The notes below the pieces were generated by a model. That model saw only the letters and a list, made by a program, of their open reading frames with translations, made no database searches and had not been told where the DNA came from. Of a stretch of 64,000 bases of DNA, positions 1 through 8,552 are shown piece after piece. Within the stretch, counting starts at the first letter, position 1, and every line of letters begins with the position of its first letter. The translations under genes and the position numbers were made by a program. This DNA comes from UBA5109 sp965661005 (lineage in GTDB: Bacteria; Pseudomonadota; Gammaproteobacteria; Pseudomonadales; Pseudohongiellaceae), in NCBI GenBank assembly GCA_965661005.1, contig CBFICB010000001.1, positions 124,001-188,000 on the forward strand, written 5' to 3'.

Positions 1-1
1 G

Positions 2-1816
2 CTCGCTTTTGCCAAGCCCGTCTTTTTTGCAGCACCCGAAGCCGCAGTTACTGAAGATACGACACATCATGTCATTGTCATCGACACCTCTTTTTCAATG
101 CGCGAAGGGGACAGCTTTGAACAGGCTATTGCACTGGCTCAAGGCTTAGCAGATGAGATGAGTGAAGATGATATTGCCAGTCTTTATACCGCAAGCGGAT
201 CGGTTCAAACAATTAGTAGTCCAACGGCGGATCCTGCAATAATTCGAAGCAGCCTCAATGATCTTGAACCCGATTTTGGTCGTCTGGATATCGGCGCCAT
301 GGTAACGGCGCTCAATAGTTTGATAAGCGCTAGTCAGGCTAATTTTATTATTCATTTTATAAGTGATTACCAACAAAGTGGGCAGGCACTTCGTTTTGCA
401 GACATGGTTCCAGACGTCATTAATGGTCGTCCTGTCAGCCTCAGTATTCATAGGGTAAAAACTGAAGACCTTCCCAACTGGTCCATAGCTTCAGTTGAAG
501 TTACAGCGGTTGATACTATTCGTGTTGGTATAAAAAACAATAGTGATGCCGATCAGAGCGCAGAGAAAACTGTCACTTTAGTCATTAATGATCTTGTCCA
601 ACAGAGCCTTACACAAACCATTGCTGCTCCGGCAGATGGCATCAGTTATTTAAGCTTTGAAAATGTAGTCTTTGAAGAAGGCGACAATCGTCTGGACCTT
701 AACCTAACGCCAAACGATAGTTTGCCTGAAGATGATACTCGCTACACTGTCTTTGACAACTCTCCTCCCGCTCCGGTTATTCTTTTAAGTGCTGATCCGG
801 AATCCTTGGCCGTTACCTATATTACTACTGCACTGGAAACAGCCCCACGCGGCTACCAGGTTGAACTGCAAAACGTCAATGATTTTGATCCGCGTATTTT
901 GCAACGTTACCCATGGATAGTCATAGATGACATCGGCGCAATTAATGATTCCCTGGCCCAAAACCTACAAGCATATGTTGATGGTGGGGGTTCGATACTG
1001 GCGGCTGTTGGAGAGCGCGCTCTTGGAGAAACCTCCATACCAATTGGTGGGCAAACTATCGAGGGCAGCCTAAACTTCAGTCGAAATACTTCGTTTACCG
1101 TTCAACGTGTTAATACATCCCACCCGGTTCTAAATGCTTCTGTTGGCTGGAATAACCTCGCCATATCAAGAGCGCTGCCTATCGAAGCTGATGAAAATAG
1201 CAATATTCTGATTAATTTAAATGGTGACATTCCTTTCTTATTGGAACGTAACATCGGCCTCGGTCGCTTCCTTTTATTAAATACCAGTTTGAATAACACC
1301 TGGAGCGATCTACCTGTGAAACCGGTTTTCGTCAGCTTTATTGCAGAAGCAGCCAGACATTTGTCCAATGAAGAACTGCTGATCAAAGAGCAAACCATCA
1401 ATAGCTTCCTGCCGCTTGGACAAAATGGTGGCAACTCTGGCCAAGTTTATAATCCTGCCGGTGACAGTTTGTTATCCTTGGCAGATACTACGCAGGCACA
1501 AAATATTCAGTTACCTGAGACCGGCTATTACAGAATAGTCACCTTGGGTCGCGACATATTGGTAGCGGTCAACCCGGATGCACGCGAATCTAATCTAAGT
1601 CTCATGAACGCACAGGCTCTGCAAAACTGGGAAACCATGGTGTCTGGCAGTGCCGGAAACATAGAATTAATAGATGGTGTTGCTGTCAGCAGTGTTGAAG
1701 AAGAACCTGTTGCTATTGAGATTTGGCGTGTATTATTGATTTTACTTGCTTTAATAGTACTTACCGAGTCCTTATTGGGCAATCGCTATCTGCGGTTCAA
1801 TACGGGGAATACTTAG
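2..1816 (+). CDS. von Willebrand factor A domain membrane protein, 5'-truncated by the window edge (BatA-like)
   Basis: The reading frame is open from base 2, so the gene begins before the window; the first internal ATG (base 98) is not its start. Bases 83-97 encode DTSFS, the DxSxS metal-binding (MIDAS) motif at the start of a vWA domain, preceded by a hydrophobic strand (VIVI). A long extracytoplasmic region follows, and a single hydrophobic helix lies near the C-terminus (about bases 1720-1780). Proteins of this type, with an N-terminal BatA-like membrane anchor, often sit beside DUF4175 genes, as here: only two bases separate the stop from the next ATG. The molecular role is unknown; a part in envelope stress or a MoxR-linked complex is inference from the family. 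Confidence 0.8.
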   Translation, partial: LAFAKPVFFAAPEAAVTEDTTHHVIVIDTSFSMREGDSFEQAIALAQGLADEMSEDDIASLYTASGSVQTISSPTADPAIIRSSLNDLEPDFGRLDIGAMVTALNSLISASQANFIIHFISDYQQSGQALRFADMVPDVINGRPVSLSIHRVKTEDLPNWSIASVEVTAVDTIRVGIKNNSDADQSAEKTVTLVINDLVQQSLTQTIAAPADGISYLSFENVVFEEGDNRLDLNLTPNDSLPEDDTRYTVFDNSPPAPVILLSADPESLAVTYITTALETAPRGYQVELQNVNDFDPRILQRYPWIVIDDIGAINDSLAQNLQAYVDGGGSILAAVGERALGETSIPIGGQTIEGSLNFSRNTSFTVQRVNTSHPVLNASVGWNNLAISRALPIEADENSNILINLNGDIPFLLERNIGLGRFLLLNTSLNNTWSDLPVKPVFVSFIAEAARHLSNEELLIKEQTINSFLPLGQNGGNSGQVYNPAGDSLLSLADTTQAQNIQLPETGYYRIVTLGRDILVAVNPDARESNLSLMNAQALQNWETMVSGSAGNIELIDGVAVSSVEEEPVAIEIWRVLLILLALIVLTESLLGNRYLRFNTGNT

Positions 1817-1818
1817 TT

Positions 1819-4800
1819 ATGAAAGCCACTGAAAAGCTTGAACTCTATCTGACGGAGTTTCGCCAGCGCCTTAAAAAATTAGTGATTCTGCAAGGTTTTG
1901 CTGCAATCGCGGCTGTAATATTAGCCGTTTCGCTGATTGCTGCATGGTTCTCGCTTGAGAATGGCTATGCCAGTTCTACAGTGATTTCATTTCGTCTTCT
2001 GCTGATTCTTGCTTTGGCTGCTGTGGTGATAAAAGCAATTCTGGAGCCCTTAAAAAGAATTCATAACAATGCCAGCAAATATATTGAAGGGCGTAGCGCA
2101 AAAATTGATGGCTCAGGATTTAAAGGACGTCTAGAAACTTATGCGCAAATGGAGCAAAACAATCCCTTCCGTGAACTACTGGCTGAAGACGCATTAAAAA
2201 TCAGTGAGTCTTATCCTGCTTCCGAGCAGGTTAAAAATAAAGATATACAAATTGCCGGTCTCGCCGCAGCCGCCATGCTCGCAGTTCTAATTTATATGGC
2301 GGTAGGCGCTGGTTTGTTTTCTTACAGCCTGCAAAACTTCCTTGCTGGCTGGGCCAGTGACGGTTTTCTTCCGCCTCAATCTATTGCCGTTTTGCCTGGT
2401 GATGAAAGTGTGCGACGTGGCGCTAACTTGAGAATCAATGCTCAAATAGAAGGCTTCGATCCTGATGAGGCGACCTTGCATGTTCGTAATGATGGTGAAG
2501 ACTGGCAGGAAGTCCCTTTAGTACGAACCATGAATGGCTTCGAATTTACTTTGTTCTCATTGCAAGAAGAAATGGAATATTATGTATCGACCACTGGTTT
2601 GCGCAGCCCCGACTTTACTGTTCAGGTAGTCGATTTGCCCTCTATTGAAAATCTGGAATTAACCTACTTTTTCCCCGACTGGACCGAACGTGAAATAGAG
2701 ACTTCTAATCGTGGTGATATAGAAGCCTTACCAGAAACTCGTATTGGACTTAACATCACCACATCAAGCCCCTTGCCTGCAGGCGAGTTAATTTTGAACA
2801 ACACTGCGCAGGAATTAGATATCAATGGCCTTGAAGCCTCCACAGAGTTTACTATTCTTGAGGAAGGACAGTATTACATTGCAGCTGTAGTGGGTGGCGA
2901 ACAGGTTCGTTTAAGCGATGACTACTTCATTAGCCTTGCCGAAGACGGCTCTCCAGTCATTGAGTTCGTGCGCCCTGGTCAGGATTGGAATGCAACCAAT
3001 ATAGAAGAGGTTCTGGCACGAGTTGAAGCCAATGATGATTACGGCCTTGAATCTTTACTAATCAAATACTCCATTAATGGCGGAGACTGGCAGGAAGTAG
3101 ACATATATGAACCTGCTGATGAATTATCCGTCGATTATATTTTTATGCTGGAAAACATGCGCACTGTTCAAACACGAACAGCTGCCGCACCACAATTAGA
3201 GCTTGGCGCTTTTGATATTGTGCTTGAAGATTCCTTGCTGCCAGGACAGGAAGGTGAAGACATCACTTTGGAAATAGCTGGTGTTGATTCAAATACCGAT
3301 ATGGGAGACCAAGAAGCACAGCCCGCCTTTGACGAAATACCCCTTAAGCCGGGAGATCTGATTTCCTATTATGCTGAGGCATCTGATCGCTCCCAGGCAG
3401 TACAAACAGACATGTATTTCATTCAGATTCAGGCTTACAACCGACGCTATACCCAGTCACAACTTTCTGGAGGCGGCGGAGGTGGTGGCGGTGGTGGCCC
3501 GACAGATGAAATTTCCCAGCGCCAGCGTCAAATTGTCGTTTCAACCTGGAATCTGATTCGTGAACAAAGTGAAGGTAATAATGGTCAGGTCGAAATTAAC
3601 TCTACCCTCTTGTCGGAGTTGCAATTAACGCTGGCCGAACAAGCCCAAACGTTGACTGACCGTGCCCGAGCGAGACAACTTAATCAGCAAGACGAAGATA
3701 TTGAACGCTTTGTTGAGAGTATGGGGCTGGCTATACAGGCTATGTTCCCGAGCTCTGAAAAACTGGCCGCGGTAGAACTGCAAGATGCAATCCAGCCTGC
3801 TCAGGAAGCTTTGCAACATTTATTACAAGCTGAGGCTGTGTTTAACGATATGCAAGTGGGACAGCAGCAGAGCGGAGGCGGTGGTGGTGGCGGCAGCCCT
3901 GCTAGTCAGGATCTGGCTGAAATGTTCGAGCTGGAAATGGATATGGAACAAAACCAGTATGAAACCGGGCAAAGTGCATCTGCTCAAGCCCAGCAAGAAC
4001 AAGTTGAAGACATCATGTCTCAACTTGATGAGCTGGCAAGACGCCAGGAACAATTAGCCAACAACATGCGTAACCAGCAGCAACTGACTGAAGCACAACA
4101 ATATCAACAGGAAATGCTGCGTCGGGAGGCTGAACAATTGCAAGAGCAACTAGAGCAATTACAGCAGCAACAACTAGGTCAGCAAGGGCAACAACAAGCC
4201 AGCAACCAACAACAAGGTCAGCAGGGGCAAGCTGGTCAACAAGGACAACCCGGTCAGCAGAATCAACAGGGCCAAGCTGGTCAGCAAGGGCAGCAAACTG
4301 CTCAAAACGAATTACAGCAACGGCTGGAAAGTGCCATTCGAGCAATGAATGAAACAGAAGAAGCCATGGCCAATAATCCCGGATCAGATGAGCTACAACG
4401 CGCTGCAGAAGAGGCGCAACGTCAGTTAGAAGGCGCCCGCGATCAACTTGCTCAGGATCAAATTGCCAGTATGCAGGATTCATTTGCCAGCATGGCAGAG
4501 CAATCCTCAGATATGCTGCTTGCTCAAGAACGCATGCAACAACAACTACAGGAAGCCATGGAACGTGCTCTGGAAGAACGCGAAAGTGGTGAAAACCCTA
4601 ACAGCCGGGGCATGTCCTTGGTGGAGGAAATGGAGCTGGCTGATATGAAAGAAGAGTTGGCAGCTAACCTGCAACGCTTGCAACAGCAGATGATGAACAC
4701 CATGCAACAGTTTGGGGATGAAACCCCAGCGGCAACCAGAGCACTCGCTGAAGGTAATGAAACGATCGCTGAACGCGAACTAGAGCTAGCACTGTCTGAT

Positions 4801-5532
4801 GCAGCGCTTTATATTGATGCAGGTTATGCTTTATATATTGCCGGCAACGAGCGAAATGTTACTGAAGGCATGAGGGCTCTCAATGAGAGTCTTGAGCGGG
4901 CCGAACAATTGGCTATGGGTGCTTTAAACGGTGATAGTGACCTTGAGCAGGCGCTTGAACAAGCCGAAGAACTTCGCGATCAACTTGCCCAGCTTCCTCA
5001 GCAGCAAAATGGACAGGCTTATGAATCTGGACAAGGCCAGCAGGGTCAAGGTGGACAGCAAGGCCAGCCCGGCCAAGGCCAACAACAAGGTCAGCAGGGC
5101 GGCTTTGGTGGCGGGCCGGATGGGATTACGAACGGTCTTGGCATAAGTGGCTGGTCGGGTAATGGTAGTAACAATGCTTTTGATGGCCCTATTGATCTAC
5201 CAGAAAATTTTTACGATAACCTCGACAACCTTACAGAACTGACTCGCGATGCTATCCCAGAAATGCAAATGTCTCAGGAACAAATTGATGAGTTGCTCGA
5301 TGTTATTCGTGAGTTGGAATTCAGTCGGGTCAATCGTAATGATGACATTGTGCTCGAAGAATATAACAATATGCTGGCTTTAATTGAGCAGCTGGAACTT
5401 TCTTTAAGAGCAGAAGGCAGCAATGCTTCCAACCCCAACAACGTCCGTACTGCTGTACTTGATATGATCCCCGAGGAATATCAGGAATCAGTGGCAGAAT
5501 ACTATCGTCGTCTTTCGCGTGCGAATAACTAG
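1819..5532 (+). CDS. DUF4175-type giant membrane protein with Gln/Gly-rich coiled-coil region
   Basis: About 1237 residues from the ATG at 1819. The frame is open upstream to 1723, but 1819 lies two bases after the previous stop behind GGGGAA and is the better start. Three membrane helices lie near residues 21-44, 55-75 and 145-167. Next come beta-rich periplasmic domains, a ten-glycine run (about 3465-3497), a long Gln/Glu-rich coiled coil, a second glycine run near 3877, QGQQGQ-type repeats, and a conserved-looking acidic C-terminal domain ending in REYRR-like helices. This layout matches the proteobacterial DUF4175/TIGR02302 low-complexity family as I remember it. It is co-transcribed with the vWA protein. 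No enzymatic motif is visible and the function is unknown. Confidence 0.75.
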   Translation: MKATEKLELYLTEFRQRLKKLVILQGFAAIAAVILAVSLIAAWFSLENGYASSTVISFRLLLILALAAVVIKAILEPLKRIHNNASKYIEGRSAKIDGSGFKGRLETYAQMEQNNPFRELLAEDALKISESYPASEQVKNKDIQIAGLAAAAMLAVLIYMAVGAGLFSYSLQNFLAGWASDGFLPPQSIAVLPGDESVRRGANLRINAQIEGFDPDEATLHVRNDGEDWQEVPLVRTMNGFEFTLFSLQEEMEYYVSTTGLRSPDFTVQVVDLPSIENLELTYFFPDWTEREIETSNRGDIEALPETRIGLNITTSSPLPAGELILNNTAQELDINGLEASTEFTILEEGQYYIAAVVGGEQVRLSDDYFISLAEDGSPVIEFVRPGQDWNATNIEEVLARVEANDDYGLESLLIKYSINGGDWQEVDIYEPADELSVDYIFMLENMRTVQTRTAAAPQLELGAFDIVLEDSLLPGQEGEDITLEIAGVDSNTDMGDQEAQPAFDEIPLKPGDLISYYAEASDRSQAVQTDMYFIQIQAYNRRYTQSQLSGGGGGGGGGGPTDEISQRQRQIVVSTWNLIREQSEGNNGQVEINSTLLSELQLTLAEQAQTLTDRARARQLNQQDEDIERFVESMGLAIQAMFPSSEKLAAVELQDAIQPAQEALQHLLQAEAVFNDMQVGQQQSGGGGGGGSPASQDLAEMFELEMDMEQNQYETGQSASAQAQQEQVEDIMSQLDELARRQEQLANNMRNQQQLTEAQQYQQEMLRREAEQLQEQLEQLQQQQLGQQGQQQASNQQQGQQGQAGQQGQPGQQNQQGQAGQQGQQTAQNELQQRLESAIRAMNETEEAMANNPGSDELQRAAEEAQRQLEGARDQLAQDQIASMQDSFASMAEQSSDMLLAQERMQQQLQEAMERALEERESGENPNSRGMSLVEEMELADMKEELAANLQRLQQQMMNTMQQFGDETPAATRALAEGNETIAERELELALSDAALYIDAGYALYIAGNERNVTEGMRALNESLERAEQLAMGALNGDSDLEQALEQAEELRDQLAQLPQQQNGQAYESGQGQQGQGGQQGQPGQGQQQGQQGGFGGGPDGITNGLGISGWSGNGSNNAFDGPIDLPENFYDNLDNLTELTRDAIPEMQMSQEQIDELLDVIRELEFSRVNRNDDIVLEEYNNMLALIEQLELSLRAEGSNASNPNNVRTAVLDMIPEEYQESVAEYYRRLSRANN
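4174..4305 (+). repeat. Degenerate Gln-Gly codon repeats within the DUF4175 gene
   Basis: The DNA is an imperfect repeat of CAG/CAA and GGT/GGG codons encoding QQGQQ units with Ala and Pro interruptions. A second, shorter block occupies about 5023-5112. Codons vary between units, so the repeat is maintained at the protein level rather than being a recent perfect tandem expansion. Confidence 0.75.
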
Positions 5533-5557
5533 ACTCAGCTTTAATCTATCTTAATTA

Positions 5558-5598
5558 GCAAGTGGCCAATAAAACTGAGCCACTTGCCTATTTACTCT
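5558..5598 (+). terminator. Hairpin terminator after the DUF4175 gene
   Basis: GCAAGTGGC (5558-5566) and GCCACTTGC (5579-5587) form a perfect 9-bp stem with a 12-base loop, followed by a pyrimidine-rich but not pure T tract. It starts 26 bases after the DUF4175 stop. It covers the alternative TTG start (5584) of the next gene, which argues for the ATG at 5611 instead. Confidence 0.55.
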
Positions 5599-5610
5599 TT
5601 AGTTAGCCTT

Positions 5611-6129
5611 ATGGAAATACGCTTAGTTAAAGCTTCTGACGCAAAAATGTTGTCTGCCTACCATTTAAAAAATGCCAGTCATTTCAAAATATGGGAACCA
5701 AAGCGCGAAGCAGATTATTATTCCGTTCAAGAATTAAACAAACGCCTATCTTCTTTTTTAATCGCACAAAGTAAAGGCCGAGCCGCTTACTTTGTGGCGA
5801 TATTAGATAATGAAATTATTGCACAGTGTTCTTTAACCAATATTATTTATGGACCCTTAAAGGGTGGGCATATTGGCTATAGTGTAGATGCCGGATTTGA
5901 AGGCACTGGTCTAATGACACAAGTTTGCAAGGAAACTATTAACCACGCCTTTGAAACCTTAAATTTAAACAGATTGATGGCAGCCTACATGCCGCACAAT
6001 TCAAGGTCAGAAGCTTTGTTAAATAAACTTGGCTTTTGCAAAGAAGGCCTGGCAAAAAAATATCTACAAATAAACGGTAAATGGGAAGACCATGTTCTCA
6101 CTTCGCTACTAAACCCAGAAAACACTTAA
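5611..6129 (+). CDS. GNAT N-acetyltransferase, RimJ/RimL type
   Basis: 172 residues from ATG 5611; a TTG nine codons upstream lies inside the preceding terminator hairpin. The sequence has the RimJ-like layout: an N-terminal MEIRLVKASD strand, the acetyl-CoA pyrophosphate loop (FEGTGLMTQV, about residues 96-105), and the closing NxxSxxLLxKLGF motif (NSRSEALLNKLGF) with downstream EG. RimJ/RimL relatives acetylate N-terminal alanine or serine of ribosomal proteins, but many members have other amine substrates, so the substrate cannot be assigned. It appears to be a single-gene unit. Confidence 0.85.
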   Translation: MEIRLVKASDAKMLSAYHLKNASHFKIWEPKREADYYSVQELNKRLSSFLIAQSKGRAAYFVAILDNEIIAQCSLTNIIYGPLKGGHIGYSVDAGFEGTGLMTQVCKETINHAFETLNLNRLMAAYMPHNSRSEALLNKLGFCKEGLAKKYLQINGKWEDHVLTSLLNPENT

Positions 6130-6356
6130 TTGAAATAAAAGCCTCATTTAGCAATTAACCAGTTTCTTATAGTCCAAAAGATTAACTACCGACCTATAAT
6201 TTTTTTAATAAACTGATGCCGATTATTATATGAACACGCTTTGGAATTCTCATAATGTTCTTATTTCAGAGAGGCTCTCTAGCGTTATTCAGAAAATTTT
6301 CCTTAAATCACACTTTGTAGCTATCGCGGTCATATAATATTGTTCTACTATTAGTT

Positions 6357-7046
6357 ATGACTTATCACGAAGCACACAAATCACATCGAAGCGGCTGGTT
6401 ACGAGCAGCAGTATTAGGAGCCAATGATGGTATTGTCTCTACTGCCAGTTTAATTATTGGCGTAGCGGCTGCTAATGTTTCCCAAGAATATATTTTGCTT
6501 ACCGGATTTGCCGGCCTTGTTGCAGGCGCGATGTCGATGGCTGCTGGTGAATATGTATCTGTCAGCTCACAAGCTGACTCTGAAAAGGCAGACCTTGAAC
6601 AAGAGCGCAAAGCACTTGAAGATCATCCTGAACTCGAAAAAACTGAACTCGCAAAAATTTATGAGGACCGGGGCCTGACAGAAAAATTATCCCTCATTGT
6701 TGCCAAGCAATTAATGGAGCACGATGCCCTTGCCGCTCACGCCAGAGATGAAATTGGGATTGTAGAAAGAAGTAGAGCGAGACCAACACAGGCAGCCCTG
6801 TTCTCAGGCCTGGCCTTTACTATTGGAGCTCTTTTACCAATATTAGCTACCATACTAAGTAGCTCCAACTTAATAATTACAAGCGTCTCCATTAGCTCAT
6901 TATTTTTTCTTGCTTCGCTGGGGGCGCTTGCTTCACATGCAGGTGGCGCCTCAAAACTTAAAGGCTGTTTAAGAGTATCTTTTTGGGGAGCTCTCGCCAT
7001 GATACTGACGGCTATGATCGGATCATTATTTGGAGTCGCCGTATAG
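6357..7046 (+). CDS. VIT family membrane transporter (CCC1/VIT1-like, iron or manganese)
   Basis: 229 residues. The N-terminal segment LGANDGIVSTASLIIGVAAA is typical of the VIT family, followed by the second helix with AGAMSMAAGEYVSVSSQ, a charged Glu-rich cytosolic segment (about residues 75-140) that in relatives binds metal, and three C-terminal helices. Eukaryotic members export cytosolic Fe2+ or Mn2+ into vacuoles; bacterial ones are thought to export these metals or act in storage. A TATAAT hexamer at 6333-6338 lies shortly upstream, but no good -35 is seen. I could not recognise a Fur box. It stands alone between flanking gaps of 227 and 133 bases. Confidence 0.88.
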   Translation: MTYHEAHKSHRSGWLRAAVLGANDGIVSTASLIIGVAAANVSQEYILLTGFAGLVAGAMSMAAGEYVSVSSQADSEKADLEQERKALEDHPELEKTELAKIYEDRGLTEKLSLIVAKQLMEHDALAAHARDEIGIVERSRARPTQAALFSGLAFTIGALLPILATILSSSNLIITSVSISSLFFLASLGALASHAGGASKLKGCLRVSFWGALAMILTAMIGSLFGVAV

Positions 7047-7179
7047 TAGGTGGAACCTATTTTCTATCTTTGTAATTATTACAAAGCTCATTAGTCTCAT
7101 ACTTCGACATAATGATTTTTACTTACAGTAATTCCAAATCTGATAAAATATTCGTTTAATAAATTAAAAGGATCTTCGC

Positions 7180-7503
7180 TTGAGTAATTTTAACCTGGAG
7201 CAGGAATTGACATCAGCTTTTAATGAGGAGCCTTCAGATCATTCTGAAGAACCTAAATTATCTTTGTATGTCACACCAATCTGCCCATACTGCGTATATG
7301 TTCAGAACACCATTTCAAAGCTTGGCCTGAATGTCGAAATACGAAGCATATATTCTCAAGAGCATTTTGAGGCATTAGTGAGTGCGCGTAATCGGGCGAC
7401 AGTCCCTGTACTTCGTATTAGTTATCCAGGCGAGGCCGATAAAGAAACCTGGTTGCCTGAATCCAGGGATATTGTTGAATACCTAGAGCATCTAAAAGCT
7501 TAA
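7180..7503 (+). CDS. Glutaredoxin-like thiol-disulfide protein with CPYC motif
   Basis: 107 residues starting at TTG 7180; AAAAGGA at 7166-7172 is a good ribosome binding site seven bases before it, so the unusual start is supported. After a 25-residue acidic leader comes a glutaredoxin/GST-N fold: LYVTPICPYCVYV with the redox CPYC, the TVPVL cis-proline segment (ATVPVLRI), and a WLPESRDIVEYLE C-terminal helix. The family reduces disulfides using glutathione. The acidic leader and long spacing resemble GST N-terminal domain proteins rather than classic GrxA. Its partner is unknown. Confidence 0.85.
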   Translation: MSNFNLEQELTSAFNEEPSDHSEEPKLSLYVTPICPYCVYVQNTISKLGLNVEIRSIYSQEHFEALVSARNRATVPVLRISYPGEADKETWLPESRDIVEYLEHLKA

Positions 7504-7593
7504 ACTGAGATTTATATCATGCTGTGAAATAATTACAGCATTCTAATAGTCAGATTATTCCCTGCAAAAGATTTATAAACTTTTATCGCAATT

Positions 7594-8514
7594 TTAGTCT
7601 GCTGATAGAATCCGGGTCACTTCATCATCGATCAATTCCAGAACTTGAATTTTCCCACCATAAGCTCGAGACATTCCAACATCCGTTGCCCAAACTTTAC
7701 CATCACAATAAGAAGTTATTTCACGATGGCGTGTATGCGCAACTATCATCCGTTTAGCACCAAGAATACGCAAGGACTCTTCGAGCATGAAGCAAGTGCG
7801 AGCATCGACTCGTGAAGAAAAATGGCGAGCCCACATGACCCGGTCACTGTCATCAACCCGCTGGGAAGAATTTGGCTCAGAAGTGTTGCCTTTTAACCAG
7901 GCGCTCACTTCAGCATTAATATTATCAATGCCGTATTCAGCCCATCGAGGAACTACGCCGCCATGTACAAAAACCGTTTCATCAAGCTTAAGAACCGTTG
8001 GAAACTCGGCTATTTTCAGTGCGTAGGGCCCGCCGGGCATTAAGGCGGCACCACGAAAGCGTTCATTGAGAGGCAGTCGTTGTAGGCGAGGGTCATCAAG
8101 GTTTAAACCTGGCATGCCTTCATAAGCAGGAAATGGATTTTGTCCAACTGCCTGATTATCAACTCGACCACCCATAACTTCATGATTTCCAATCAGCGCA
8201 TAGACGTTTCCGCCGTATTGTTCTGCCTGAGCCTGAATGGCAAACATAAAGTCTAAAACCTCACGCTCATGATCACTTCGGCCTATTAAATCGCCCATTT
8301 GGACAATTGTTAGCTCACCACCAATCCATTCATTATTACCATTAGTGGCACCAGCCAGGCGGAAAACCTGGCGCATAACATTAATATCAGAGTGGATGTC
8401 GCCAATGGCAATAACTCGGTTTGCATTACCGCTGGCCTGCTGCAAAGATTCTCCAGCCTGTCCGCAAGAAAGCAGTGCTAGCAAAGATATAAAAAATAAT
8501 TTTCTAAATGCCAT
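7594..8514 (-). CDS. Lipoprotein metallophosphatase, Shewanella-like (SLP) PPP family
   Basis: 306 residues. The N-terminus is a short hydrophobic signal ending in LALLSC, a plausible lipobox, so the enzyme is probably anchored on the periplasmic side. The calcineurin-like metal motifs are present in order: GDIHSD (about residue 37), GDLIGR, GNHEVMGG, the distal VHGGVVP, and VAHTRH near the C-terminus. These match PPP-type phosphatases of the Shewanella-like group. The substrate (phosphoprotein or small phosphoester) is unknown. It lies 38 bases downstream of gcvP on the same strand and may share its transcript. Confidence 0.85.
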   Translation of the reverse strand: MAFRKLFFISLLALLSCGQAGESLQQASGNANRVIAIGDIHSDINVMRQVFRLAGATNGNNEWIGGELTIVQMGDLIGRSDHEREVLDFMFAIQAQAEQYGGNVYALIGNHEVMGGRVDNQAVGQNPFPAYEGMPGLNLDDPRLQRLPLNERFRGAALMPGGPYALKIAEFPTVLKLDETVFVHGGVVPRWAEYGIDNINAEVSAWLKGNTSEPNSSQRVDDSDRVMWARHFSSRVDARTCFMLEESLRILGAKRMIVAHTRHREITSYCDGKVWATDVGMSRAYGGKIQVLELIDDEVTRILSAD

Positions 8515-8552
8515 GAGTTCATTGTCGCGCGTTTGGAACCCTATTGCATAGT

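Noticed and set aside
4013..4483. 156-codon open frame antisense to the Gln-rich region of the DUF4175 gene
   Set aside because: CAG/CAA repeats avoid stops on the opposite strand; the Val/Leu-rich product reflects that composition only.
6268..6280. AGAGAG-G-CTCTCT palindrome upstream of the VIT gene as an iron-regulatory operator
   Set aside because: It does not resemble a Fur box and short palindromes of this kind occur by chance.
7519..7541. ATGCTGT...ACAGCAT hairpin as a terminator for the glutaredoxin-like gene
   Set aside because: The 7-bp stem has no T tract in either direction, so support is too weak to list.
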